Assembly: GCF_003008615.1 (NCBI RefSeq)
Contig: NZ_CP027657.1
Span: 3,782,001 to 3,846,000 of the forward strand
Source: Pseudomonas mendocina
Lineage (GTDB): Bacteria > Pseudomonadota > Gammaproteobacteria > Pseudomonadales > Pseudomonadaceae
Direction: 5' to 3'
Length of the DNA stretch: 64,000 bases
Shown here: one piece after another, positions 24,132 through 31,144 of the stretch
Numbering within the stretch: position 1 is the first letter of the stretch
Layout of the letters: every line of letters starts with the position of its first letter
The notes under the pieces: generated by a model
What the model was told of the DNA's origin: nothing
The model's database searches: none
The model's input: the letters and a program-made list of their open reading frames with translations, nothing else
Position numbers and translations under genes: made by a program

Positions 24132-26056
24132 GCGCCATTGCCGGCATCGTTCGTTTTGACGGTCAAGCGCTGGAGCGCAATGTATTGCAGCGCATGAGCA
24201 GCATACTTGCGCCATACGGGCGTGATGCCCAGGACACCTGGCAGGGTTCTGGAGCCGGCCTGGTGCGTACCTTGCTGCGCACGACGCCGGAGGATCTGTA
24301 TGACCGCCAGCCCGTCGTTTCCGCTGATTGTCAGGTGGTGTTCGCTGGGCGCCTAGACAATCGTGACGAGTTGATCGCTCAGTTGGCGCTGGACGAGCGT
24401 CTGGCCAGTCAGATGGCCGACTCCGAGTTGATGGCCCAGGCTTGCCAGCGCTGGGACACCCTTGCTCTCGAGCGCGTCGAGGGTAGTTACGCCCTGGCCT
24501 GCTGGCAACCGCAGCGCAGGCGTCTGTGGCTTGCGCGTGATGTCATGGGCGGGCAGCCATTGTTCTGGCACCGGCAGTCCGGATTCCTGGCCTTTGCTTC
24601 CTGGCCCAAGGCGCTGTTCTGCGTACCTGGTGTCCCGCGCAATGTCGATGAGCAGAGCGTACTTGAACAGCTAGCACTGTTGCCCAGGGCGGGCTGTGCA
24701 TTCAAGGATATCCATCGAGTGAATCCAGGCGAGCTCATGCTGGTGGAGGGCGATAAGGTTTCCACGCATATCCATCGGCGCCTGGGCAGTGGCCCGCAGG
24801 TGCGCTTCAAGCGTGACGAGGAGTATGTCGAGGCGCTGCACGAGCATCTTCAGCGGGCAGTGTCGGCCTGTTTGCGCAGCAACGGGCCTGTGGCTTCCCA
24901 CCTCAGCTCTGGATTCGACAGCTCCACCGTGACGGCCTACGCCGCGCGCCAACTGGCACACAGGGGAGAGCGCCTGACCGCCTACACAGCAGCGCCCAGA
25001 GAAGGCTTCGCAGGGCCTGTGCCGCGTGATCGGCATGGTGACGAAAGCAAGGTAGCAGCCCAGTTGGCAGGGCGTTTCGACAATATCGATCATGTGATTC
25101 TGCGTTCCTCGGGTCAGTCGCCGCTGGAATCCCTGGCGCAGGAGATCGACGAACTGGATCAATCTCCGGTCAATCCTTGCAATACCCTATGGATGCGGGC
25201 CATCGAGCGAGATGCACAAGCGCGTGGTTGCAAGGTGATGCTTACCGGGCAGATGGGCAATATGTCCATTTCCTATAACGGCTATCCCTATATGGCTTCG
25301 CTCTGGCGCAAGGGCCGTTGGTTGCAATGGTGGCGTGAGCTGTGTGCCTATCAGCGTACGCATCCGCAATGGCGCAGGCGTGGCCTCGTTCTGCGTACGG
25401 TTGGTGCATCGATGCCTGGATGGTTGTGGCAACAGATTGCTATCAGGCGCGGGGAGTTTGGTGGGGAGCTGGATCAATATACGGCCGTAAACCTGCAGCA
25501 GTTGACCGCTGGATGGTTGCAGCAGCGCGCCGATGCCAAGGGCTGGGATCTCAGTTACCGACCCTGGCACGATGGCAGGGCCATGCGCCTGGCCGTGTTA
25601 GGTCGCATTGACACCGGCGCGGCGCTTGCCTCGGCGAACGTGCGCGGGCTGGAGATGCGCGACCCCACTTGTGACAGGCGGCTAGTGGAGTTTTGCCTGG
25701 GTGTGCCGGATTCGCAGTTTCTCCGCGACGGGCAGCCGCGCTGGCTGCTGCGTCGGCTGATGGCAGGCGTACTGCCAGGGGAGATACTTGAAGGACGCGG
25801 TAAGGGTTATCAATTCGCCGACTGGTATGAGGGGCTGAGTGCGGATCGTGAGCGCTTGCGCGAGCAATTGCTGCTGTTGCGTCAACATCGCCGGGCGGCA
25901 CAGTTGCTCGACCTGCCGGCTCTGGAGGCGTTGCTTGAAAACTGGCCCGAAGAGGGCTGGGGCAACATGGCGACCATTCAGCGCTATCGTCTGAAGCTGC
26001 TCCGGGGCGTCGCGATGGGCAACTTCATCCGCTATGCCGAGCCGGATAATCGCTGA
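24128..26056 (+). CDS. Lasso macrolactam synthetase (asparagine-synthetase-like cyclase, C protein)
   Basis: A 642-residue asparagine-synthetase homologue. The N-terminus reads MSAIAGIV: the glutaminase nucleophile Cys2 is replaced by Ser, so it should not use glutamine, as expected for a lasso cyclase. The ATP-pyrophosphatase loop is SSGFDSS (about residues 260-266), and GQMGNMSISYNG (about 373-385) resembles proteobacterial lasso cyclases. The reaction would be adenylation of the Asp8 side chain of the core and capture by the N-terminal amine to form the ring. It is last in the kinase-sulfotransferase-CobS-CobT operon and faces the three precursor genes, whose nearest stop is 98 bases away on the other strand. 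Confidence 0.88.
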   Translation: MSAIAGIVRFDGQALERNVLQRMSSILAPYGRDAQDTWQGSGAGLVRTLLRTTPEDLYDRQPVVSADCQVVFAGRLDNRDELIAQLALDERLASQMADSELMAQACQRWDTLALERVEGSYALACWQPQRRRLWLARDVMGGQPLFWHRQSGFLAFASWPKALFCVPGVPRNVDEQSVLEQLALLPRAGCAFKDIHRVNPGELMLVEGDKVSTHIHRRLGSGPQVRFKRDEEYVEALHEHLQRAVSACLRSNGPVASHLSSGFDSSTVTAYAARQLAHRGERLTAYTAAPREGFAGPVPRDRHGDESKVAAQLAGRFDNIDHVILRSSGQSPLESLAQEIDELDQSPVNPCNTLWMRAIERDAQARGCKVMLTGQMGNMSISYNGYPYMASLWRKGRWLQWWRELCAYQRTHPQWRRRGLVLRTVGASMPGWLWQQIAIRRGEFGGELDQYTAVNLQQLTAGWLQQRADAKGWDLSYRPWHDGRAMRLAVLGRIDTGAALASANVRGLEMRDPTCDRRLVEFCLGVPDSQFLRDGQPRWLLRRLMAGVLPGEILEGRGKGYQFADWYEGLSADRERLREQLLLLRQHRRAAQLLDLPALEALLENWPEEGWGNMATIQRYRLKLLRGVAMGNFIRYAEPDNR

Positions 26057-26072
26057 TTGTGGTTAGCAAACC

Positions 26073-26136
26073 GTTGAAAACTACTTTGGCTTTGGCTTTG
26101 GCTTCCTACATCCGCGCAGTCGCCTGCGTTTTCAAC
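26073..26136. terminator. Inverted repeat between cyclase and precursor genes
   Basis: GTTGAAAAC at 26073-26081 and GTTTTCAAC at 26128-26136 are perfect complements separated by 46 bases, inside the 97-base convergent gap. The loop contains a CTTTGG triple repeat. It may be a bidirectional termination structure; it has no clean T-run. Confidence 0.4.
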
Positions 26137-26153
26137 AGTCCGCTAGTGTGTGC

Positions 26154-26315
26154 TCAGGACAAAAGACCTGCGTCAGTTGCGCCAGGACCACCAGCCTCGG
26201 TTTCGTCTAGATTCAGTCGAACAAGACATGGCGCCTGGTAGGGCTGGCGTTCGCGGGCGTCATTCTGCTCGTTTGGCGCGGCGGTGGTAATGCTTTCAAG
26301 GTCTTGGGGCTGCAT
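26154..26315 (-). CDS. Lasso peptide precursor A1
   Basis: A 53-residue precursor. The leader starts MQPQDLESITTAAP and holds Y26-Q-A-P29-C-L31, the Y-x-x-P-x-L motif bound by the PqqD-like B1 protein, at -15, -12 and -10 relative to the core. Thr39 stands at -2, as in lasso precursors. The core from residue 41 is AGGPGATDAGLLS: Ala1, Asp8 for an eight-residue ring, five-residue tail ending in Ser. ATG 26315 is preceded by TAGGAG. The stop is TGA at 26154-26156. The core resembles the start of paeninodin (AGPGTSTPDAF, from memory), another kinase-associated lasso peptide. It is the last of three tandem copies. Confidence 0.9.
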   Translation of the reverse strand: MQPQDLESITTAAPNEQNDARERQPYQAPCLVRLNLDETEAGGPGATDAGLLS

Positions 26316-26441
26316 GTCAAAAATCTCCTATCAGGTTGATAAACGAATACGGCTCAGCAGGTCACTTACTGATTGCGGGGATGCACAGGTACAGATACAA
26401 CGCTGACACCAGCCAGAGATTACAAAGGCTCTGCCAGAAAC

Positions 26442-26603
26442 TCAGGACTGATTACTGCCATCACTGATAAAACCAGTGGAGCCCAGTGTTTTTGAAAGTT
26501 CCATTCGCACCAGGCTGGGCGCCTGGTAGGGCTGGCGTTCGCAGGTGTCGATCTGCTCGTTTGGCTCGGCGGTGGTAACGCTTTCAAGGTCTTGTGTTTG
26601 CAT
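26442..26603 (-). CDS. Lasso peptide precursor A2 (divergent core)
   Basis: A 53-residue precursor with the leader conserved (MQTQDLESVTTAEP; Y26-Q-A-P29-S-L31; Thr39 at -2) but a different core from residue 41: GSTGFISDGSNQS. It still obeys the same rules, a small first residue (Gly1), Asp8, length 13 and C-terminal Ser, so selection keeps these four positions while the rest varies. Ribosome site ACGAGAG precedes ATG 26603. Same strand and spacing as its neighbours, 126 bases upstream of A1. The core lacks the AGxxG..TDAG pattern of A1 and A3, so the peptide may have a different target. Confidence 0.88.
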   Translation of the reverse strand: MQTQDLESVTTAEPNEQIDTCERQPYQAPSLVRMELSKTLGSTGFISDGSNQS

Positions 26604-26680
26604 GCTATGGCTCTCGTGGCGGGTGCTGATCAGCGATTATCTTCGGTGTGGTAGTGCCGGGTGAATAGCGCTAACAGGGG

Positions 26681-26842
26681 TCAGGAAAATATACCCGCGT
26701 CGGTTGAACCAGCTGAGCCAGCCTCGGTGTTCTTGAATTCAAGTCGGACAAGGCTGGGCGCCTGGTAGGGTTGGCGTTCGCGGGCGTCGATATGCTCGCT
26801 TGGCTCGGCGGCGGTAACGCTTTCAAGGTCTTTGGGTTGCAT
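26681..26842 (-). CDS. Lasso peptide precursor A3
   Basis: A 53-residue precursor from ATG 26842 (MQPKDLESVTAAEP); upstream extension of the frame to 26953 has no ribosome site and does not match the other copies, whereas CGGAG precedes 26842. Leader Y26-Q-A-P29-S-L31 and Thr39 at -2. Core from residue 41: AGSAGSTDAGIFS, with Ala1, Asp8 and C-terminal Ser13. It is the promoter-proximal copy of the tandem set, 77 bases ahead of A2. The tail AGIFS has only Phe as a bulky residue. Confidence 0.9.
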   Translation of the reverse strand: MQPKDLESVTAAEPSEHIDARERQPYQAPSLVRLEFKNTEAGSAGSTDAGIFS

Positions 26843-27166
26843 GTCGGGGCTCCGTGGTTGCAGATATCTGATCGTATCAGCGTTATCTGTTGGGCAAGCA
26901 CTTAGGATGCCGCGCAAAGTGCCTGCCGATGAGTTCTGATTGAACGTTGGCATAACTGGCTCGTTCTAGCACGATGATCGCTCGTCTGCCAGATGGCCGC
27001 TCAAAATCATGCCACCTGTTGCAGTCTGCCTCCAGCGACCGAATGCATAATGCGCTTCGCAGGCTTGAGTAGGGGGAGGGCATGCGGCATTCTTGGAGTC
27101 GCCTAGGACTGGCGGTGGATGGGATTTCGCTGGTGTATGGTCTCATTTCCCTGCCTGAGTCGCTTC
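26843..27166. promoter_or_regulatory. Divergent control region between precursors and wecB
   Basis: A 324-base gap that must carry the promoter for the three precursor genes (minus strand) and one for wecB (plus strand). A small inverted repeat GATATCTGATCGTATC lies near 26864-26879. No convincing -35/-10 pair is clear to me. The minus-strand open frame across 26883-27146 has no family resemblance and I leave it out. Confidence 0.4.
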
Positions 27167-28243
27167 ATGCACATCGCCTTTGTCCTGGGCACGCGCCCCG
27201 AAATCATCAAGCTGTCCTCCCTGATCAAGGCCTGCCAGGATCAACGGATCGACTACACCCTGATCCATACCAATCAGCATTATTCGTCCAATATGGATGC
27301 GTGCTTCTTCGAGGAGCTGGCGTTGCCGGCTGCCCATTTCAACTTGGGTGTCGGGGCCTGTCCTCCTGCCTCACAGGTCGGACGTATTCTGGTGGCTCTG
27401 GATCCGTTGCTCAACGACCTGAAACCTGATCATGTGGTGGTACAAGGCGATACCAACAGCGCTCTGGCCGGTGGGCTGGCCGCGAGCAAGGCGGGCTTCA
27501 GTGTGGCGCACGTCGAGGCAGGGTTGCGCAGTTTCGACCGTAGCATGCCTGAGGAAAACAACAGGGTGCTGCTCGACCACCTGGCCAGCCATTGGTTCTG
27601 CCCTGCCGAGCGGCAGGTTCAACTCCTGGCTCGGGAAGGTATCGCCGGAGCAGGTGTGCAGGTGACCGGCAATACGGGCGTGGATGCCACCTTGCTCTAT
27701 GCCGCACGGGCAATCACATACTCTCAAGTGCTCGAGCGGTTTGGGGTGCAGCCAGGCAATTACCTGTTGCTGACCTGTCATCGTCCCTCCAATACCGATG
27801 ATATGGCGCGTTTCGCCCAGCTCATGAGCAGTATTGAGTATCTCGCCAAGAGGCGTGGGCAGGTGGTCATATATCCCTACCACCCTCGCTTGTCAGATGC
27901 ACATCACGCAATACTCGCAGCCTTGCCTTCGATTATCTGCTGCGAGCCACTGGGCTATCTGGATACCTTGGCATTACTGCAGCAGTCATCCCTGCTACTC
28001 ACCGACAGTGGGGGGTTGCAGGAAGAGGCCTATGTGCTGGGTTTGCCTTGCCTGATCCTGCGTAACAATACCGAGCGTCCGGAAACCCTGGAAAACGGCG
28101 GAGCCTACCTGGTTCGGGATATCTCGCCAGAGACGCTTTGCCGACTGGCTGCCGAGTTGGAAGGGGCGAGCATTCACAGGGGCGGAGCCCTTGGCGATGG
28201 CCTTGCCTATCGCCATATTCTCGGTGCTTTGCTCGAATCCTGA
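27167..28243 (+). CDS. wecB: UDP-N-acetylglucosamine 2-epimerase (non-hydrolysing)
   Basis: A 358-residue GT-B-fold epimerase. MHIAFVLGTRPEIIKLSSLI is the family start, so I place the first codon at 27167. Further signatures are VVVQGDTNSALAG, HVEAGLRSFDRSMPEENNRVLLDHLA and LTDSGGLQEEAYVLGLP...LRNNTERPET. It converts UDP-GlcNAc to UDP-ManNAc in the cytoplasm. The WecG/TagA domain encoded next door uses ManNAc-type donors, so these two make a coherent pair. No UDP-ManNAc dehydrogenase (WecC) is in the window. The gene converges on the methyltransferase-WecG fusion with 11 bases between. Confidence 0.9.
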   Translation: MHIAFVLGTRPEIIKLSSLIKACQDQRIDYTLIHTNQHYSSNMDACFFEELALPAAHFNLGVGACPPASQVGRILVALDPLLNDLKPDHVVVQGDTNSALAGGLAASKAGFSVAHVEAGLRSFDRSMPEENNRVLLDHLASHWFCPAERQVQLLAREGIAGAGVQVTGNTGVDATLLYAARAITYSQVLERFGVQPGNYLLLTCHRPSNTDDMARFAQLMSSIEYLAKRRGQVVIYPYHPRLSDAHHAILAALPSIICCEPLGYLDTLALLQQSSLLLTDSGGLQEEAYVLGLPCLILRNNTERPETLENGGAYLVRDISPETLCRLAAELEGASIHRGGALGDGLAYRHILGALLES

Positions 28244-28254
28244 GGCTGTCAGGG

Positions 28255-29967
28255 TTAGCCGAAGAGGCGCTTGGCGAGCCAGGCCGGCAGCCATAGCATG
28301 ATCAGGCGGCTATTGCTGGTGACATAGCGTTTGAGCAGTCGCCTAGGCTCCTGGAGAAGGCGAAACACCCACTCGCAACCGGCCCGCTGCATCCACAGTG
28401 GAGCACGCCGCAGGCGCCCAGCCAGGACATCGAACGAGCCGCCAACCCCCATCAGAAAGGGAATATCGAGCCTGGCCTGGACGCGGCTCAGAAAGAGATC
28501 CTGATTAGGTGTAGGGAGTCCGACGATCAGGCAGTCAGCTCCGCTGTCGCGCAGTGTCTCGAAGAGCTGCGGCTCCTGTTCTGCGTTGAAATAGCCATGG
28601 TGCCAGCCCGCCAGTTGCAGCGTCGGGTAACTGTGTTGCAGCTTCCTCACGGTTTCCTCGATGACGTCGGGCGTTGCACCGAGCAAATAGGGGCGCAAGC
28701 CCTGGGTGGCACAGACTTGCAGCAACGCATGCATCGTATCGATGCCGGTTACCCGCTGCGGAACGGGGATACCCAGGCTGCGAGCCGCCCATACGACGCC
28801 CATGCCATCTGCGACGCAAAGCTCTGCACGAAACAGTGCCTGGCGCAGTTGGGCGTCCTCTTGCAGGTCGATCAGCTTGGCGGTGTTGACATCTGCCAGC
28901 CTCAGCGGCTGGCGTGTCTGCATGCTGTCCAGCGCGCGCTGGATGACCTGTTCCTGTGTCACCAGGCTGACGGGGGCACCGAGCACGATGGCTTGCGTCG
29001 GGGTCGAGAGCGCCTGATCCAGTGCCCTCTCGTGTCGCCAGCGGGAGAGCCTTCCAACCCTGTCTGCACCCAGTACGGATTGAAGGGCTTTCAGACGCAT
29101 GCGCCGGATTGGCGATACAGGCGTTCGCTGAGCGTCTCGGGCCTGTTGTAGAAAAGCTTCGCGCTGGGCAGGTGTCACAGGGGCAATGACCGAGCCTTCC
29201 GCCGCAGGGCGTGCCTCTTGATAAAGATTACCGGCCGTGCAGTTCGTGGGCGCGACGGGGTCCCAGCCTCCCAGGCGTATGACGCGCTGCAGGCCGTCTG
29301 CACTGAAATAGCAGGTGTGCGCTGGATGCACTGCCGTCCAGGTGGCACCCGGGATGAACGCATCGGGGACTTCGATGGCCAGGCGACTTTCGGGGGTACT
29401 GACGGCGGCAAGCTGCCTGAGCACACCCACAGGATCGACCAGATGTTCAAAGGTATGAAAGAGCGCGATCAGATCAAGCGTACCGACTTGATCGATCTGC
29501 TCGAGTTCGATGAAACGAACGGGGGCACCATCGAGCGCCAGGCTGCGTTCGGCATGACCTGGCTCGACCGCGAATAGCTGCAGGTCATCGCGTAAGGCAT
29601 GCATGCTGCCAAGGAAGGCGCCATGGCCGGAACCGATCTCCAGAACCCGGGCATTGCGGGGCAGTGATTGGGCCAGTCGCCTGGCTCTGTGCAACGCCAG
29701 CTCTCGGCTGCGCATCTGCAACAGCAGGCGTTCGTCCGGCGTGTCGCTGGCCATGAAGGGGAACAGCTGGCGATAGTGTTCCCGGTAGAAATGATCCAGA
29801 GTCGTGGCCGGCAGATCCGGGCACAGGTAGGCTGAGGCGCAATGGCCACAGCAGTAGAGCGTCTGGCCGCTATCGAGCAATTGCTCTCGGTCGATAGCGT
29901 GCTGATCTTCTGTCATTCCGCAGAATCGGCAGATGGCGGCTCCATAATTCGGTCGCATCAGGCTCAT
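28255..29967 (-). CDS. Methyltransferase - WecG/TagA glycosyltransferase fusion
   Basis: A 570-residue two-domain protein. Residues about 1-290 start with a small Cys-rich zinc-finger-like segment (CRFCG...CCGHC) and a class I SAM methyltransferase (VLEIGSGHGAFLGSM; LIALFHTFEHLVDP). Residues about 325-570 are a WecG/TagA/CpsF glycosyltransferase (LADVNTAKLIDL; CVADGMGVVWAARSLG; RVTGIDTMHALL; LIVGLPTPNQDLF; FLMGVGGSFDVLAGRLRRAP; GCEWVFRLLQEPRRLLKRY). The latter family transfers ManNAc or ManNAcA to lipid-linked GlcNAc. It overlaps the epimerase gene by 4 bases. The fusion suggests that the sugar is methylated as or after it is added. Confidence 0.88.
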   Translation of the reverse strand: MSLMRPNYGAAICRFCGMTEDQHAIDREQLLDSGQTLYCCGHCASAYLCPDLPATTLDHFYREHYRQLFPFMASDTPDERLLLQMRSRELALHRARRLAQSLPRNARVLEIGSGHGAFLGSMHALRDDLQLFAVEPGHAERSLALDGAPVRFIELEQIDQVGTLDLIALFHTFEHLVDPVGVLRQLAAVSTPESRLAIEVPDAFIPGATWTAVHPAHTCYFSADGLQRVIRLGGWDPVAPTNCTAGNLYQEARPAAEGSVIAPVTPAQREAFLQQARDAQRTPVSPIRRMRLKALQSVLGADRVGRLSRWRHERALDQALSTPTQAIVLGAPVSLVTQEQVIQRALDSMQTRQPLRLADVNTAKLIDLQEDAQLRQALFRAELCVADGMGVVWAARSLGIPVPQRVTGIDTMHALLQVCATQGLRPYLLGATPDVIEETVRKLQHSYPTLQLAGWHHGYFNAEQEPQLFETLRDSGADCLIVGLPTPNQDLFLSRVQARLDIPFLMGVGGSFDVLAGRLRRAPLWMQRAGCEWVFRLLQEPRRLLKRYVTSNSRLIMLWLPAWLAKRLFG

Positions 29968-30956
29968 GCGTTGGCCTTATGCTTCTGCCACTCTGTCACG
30001 ATCTCCTGAAGGCTGTCATCGAGCGGTGTCGCTGCATGCCAGCCTGTGGTCTCGGTGGTCTTTTCCGGAGCCCCCCACTGGCTAGGACGGTCGACCTTGC
30101 GGCGCAGGGCTGGATCGCTGTGAATCTCTACCGTCAGGCCCAGGCATCGAGCCAGGCCATTCACGATATCGGTAATTGCCGTTTCGCGACCGCTGCACAG
30201 ATTGTAGGCACTGGCTCGTTGCTCGGGCCAGGGCGCATGGTTGGCCAGTGCGGCCAGGCCGGTGGCGAGATCCTTGACATCGACGAAGTCGCGACGAGTA
30301 TGCAGGTTGCCCATTGCCAGGCGTATATGCGAACCCGCTGGTGCACCTTCCATCCGCCTCAAGACCTCAGGGATCAGATGGCCGTTGGGGTCGCCCCAGC
30401 CGATGGCATTGAACAGTCGGGCAATGATGCCGCTGGCTGCAGTGCGCTCGGCCCACAATGCTAGTTGGTGTTCGTTGCTCAGCTTGGTCGCTGCATAGAC
30501 ATCGCAGGGGTGTAGCTGCATGTCTTCGCTAAGGGGCTGATCCGCGACGGCGTAAACCGCGCCGCTGGAGGCCAGCAGGACGCGTTTGCAGCCCTGCTTT
30601 GCACAGGCATCGAGAACAGTCTGTAGGCCCAGGACATTGACCTCCACAGCCAGCCTGGGATCGGCTTCACAGCTGGGGATGTGATGCAGCGCCGCCAGGT
30701 GGATCAGCGTATCCGGCTCGAACTCGCGCAATGCCTGCTGGACACGCTCCGGGTCACGTATGTCGCCAAGGAAAGTGGTGAGGCCAGGGCGAGCCTCAGG
30801 CATGGGAAGACCGACGGACAAATTGTCGAAAACGGCGACATGCGCCTCTGGTAGCAATACTTCCAGCAGGCGACGACCAATGAATCCGGCTCCACCTGTG
30901 ATGAAAACCCGTCTTTTATTCCCCGATGCTGCGAATGGTGAAGACAACTTCCGCAC
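29964..30956 (-). CDS. NAD-dependent sugar epimerase/dehydratase (extended SDR)
   Basis: A 330-residue extended short-chain dehydrogenase. NAD-binding VFITGGAGFIGRRLLEVL, catalytic YAATK (in CDVYAATKLSNEH), and ASSGAVYAVADQPLSE are as in UDP-glucose 4-epimerase-like enzymes. It acts on a nucleotide sugar in the cytoplasm; the exact epimerisation or dehydration cannot be told. It is followed, with a 4-base overlap, by the methyltransferase-WecG fusion, and is divergent from the amidotransferase gene across 188 bases. It probably supplies a second sugar for the repeat unit. Confidence 0.87.
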   Translation of the reverse strand: MRKLSSPFAASGNKRRVFITGGAGFIGRRLLEVLLPEAHVAVFDNLSVGLPMPEARPGLTTFLGDIRDPERVQQALREFEPDTLIHLAALHHIPSCEADPRLAVEVNVLGLQTVLDACAKQGCKRVLLASSGAVYAVADQPLSEDMQLHPCDVYAATKLSNEHQLALWAERTAASGIIARLFNAIGWGDPNGHLIPEVLRRMEGAPAGSHIRLAMGNLHTRRDFVDVKDLATGLAALANHAPWPEQRASAYNLCSGRETAITDIVNGLARCLGLTVEIHSDPALRRKVDRPSQWGAPEKTTETTGWHAATPLDDSLQEIVTEWQKHKANA

Positions 30957-31144
30957 TCCCTGGCTGGCAAATCAGGCACCGAGTTCAGTGCCATTGATGG
31001 TGCCGCCTATTGTAGGGAGGTTTTGGCAGAACAACAGGTGGGTAGGCGCAGAATCCGATGGTGATTGTTGTTAGGATGCTGCGTTGATTTCTGGGGCTTA
31101 TGTCACTCGTCCAGCGTGATGCTCGGATTGTATGGAGGCTGTCT

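Noticed and set aside
26883..27146. An 87-codon minus-strand frame upstream of the precursors, considered as a fourth precursor or immunity gene
   Set aside because: It lacks the Y-x-x-P-x-L leader and Thr -2, has no family likeness and lies in the divergent promoter gap.
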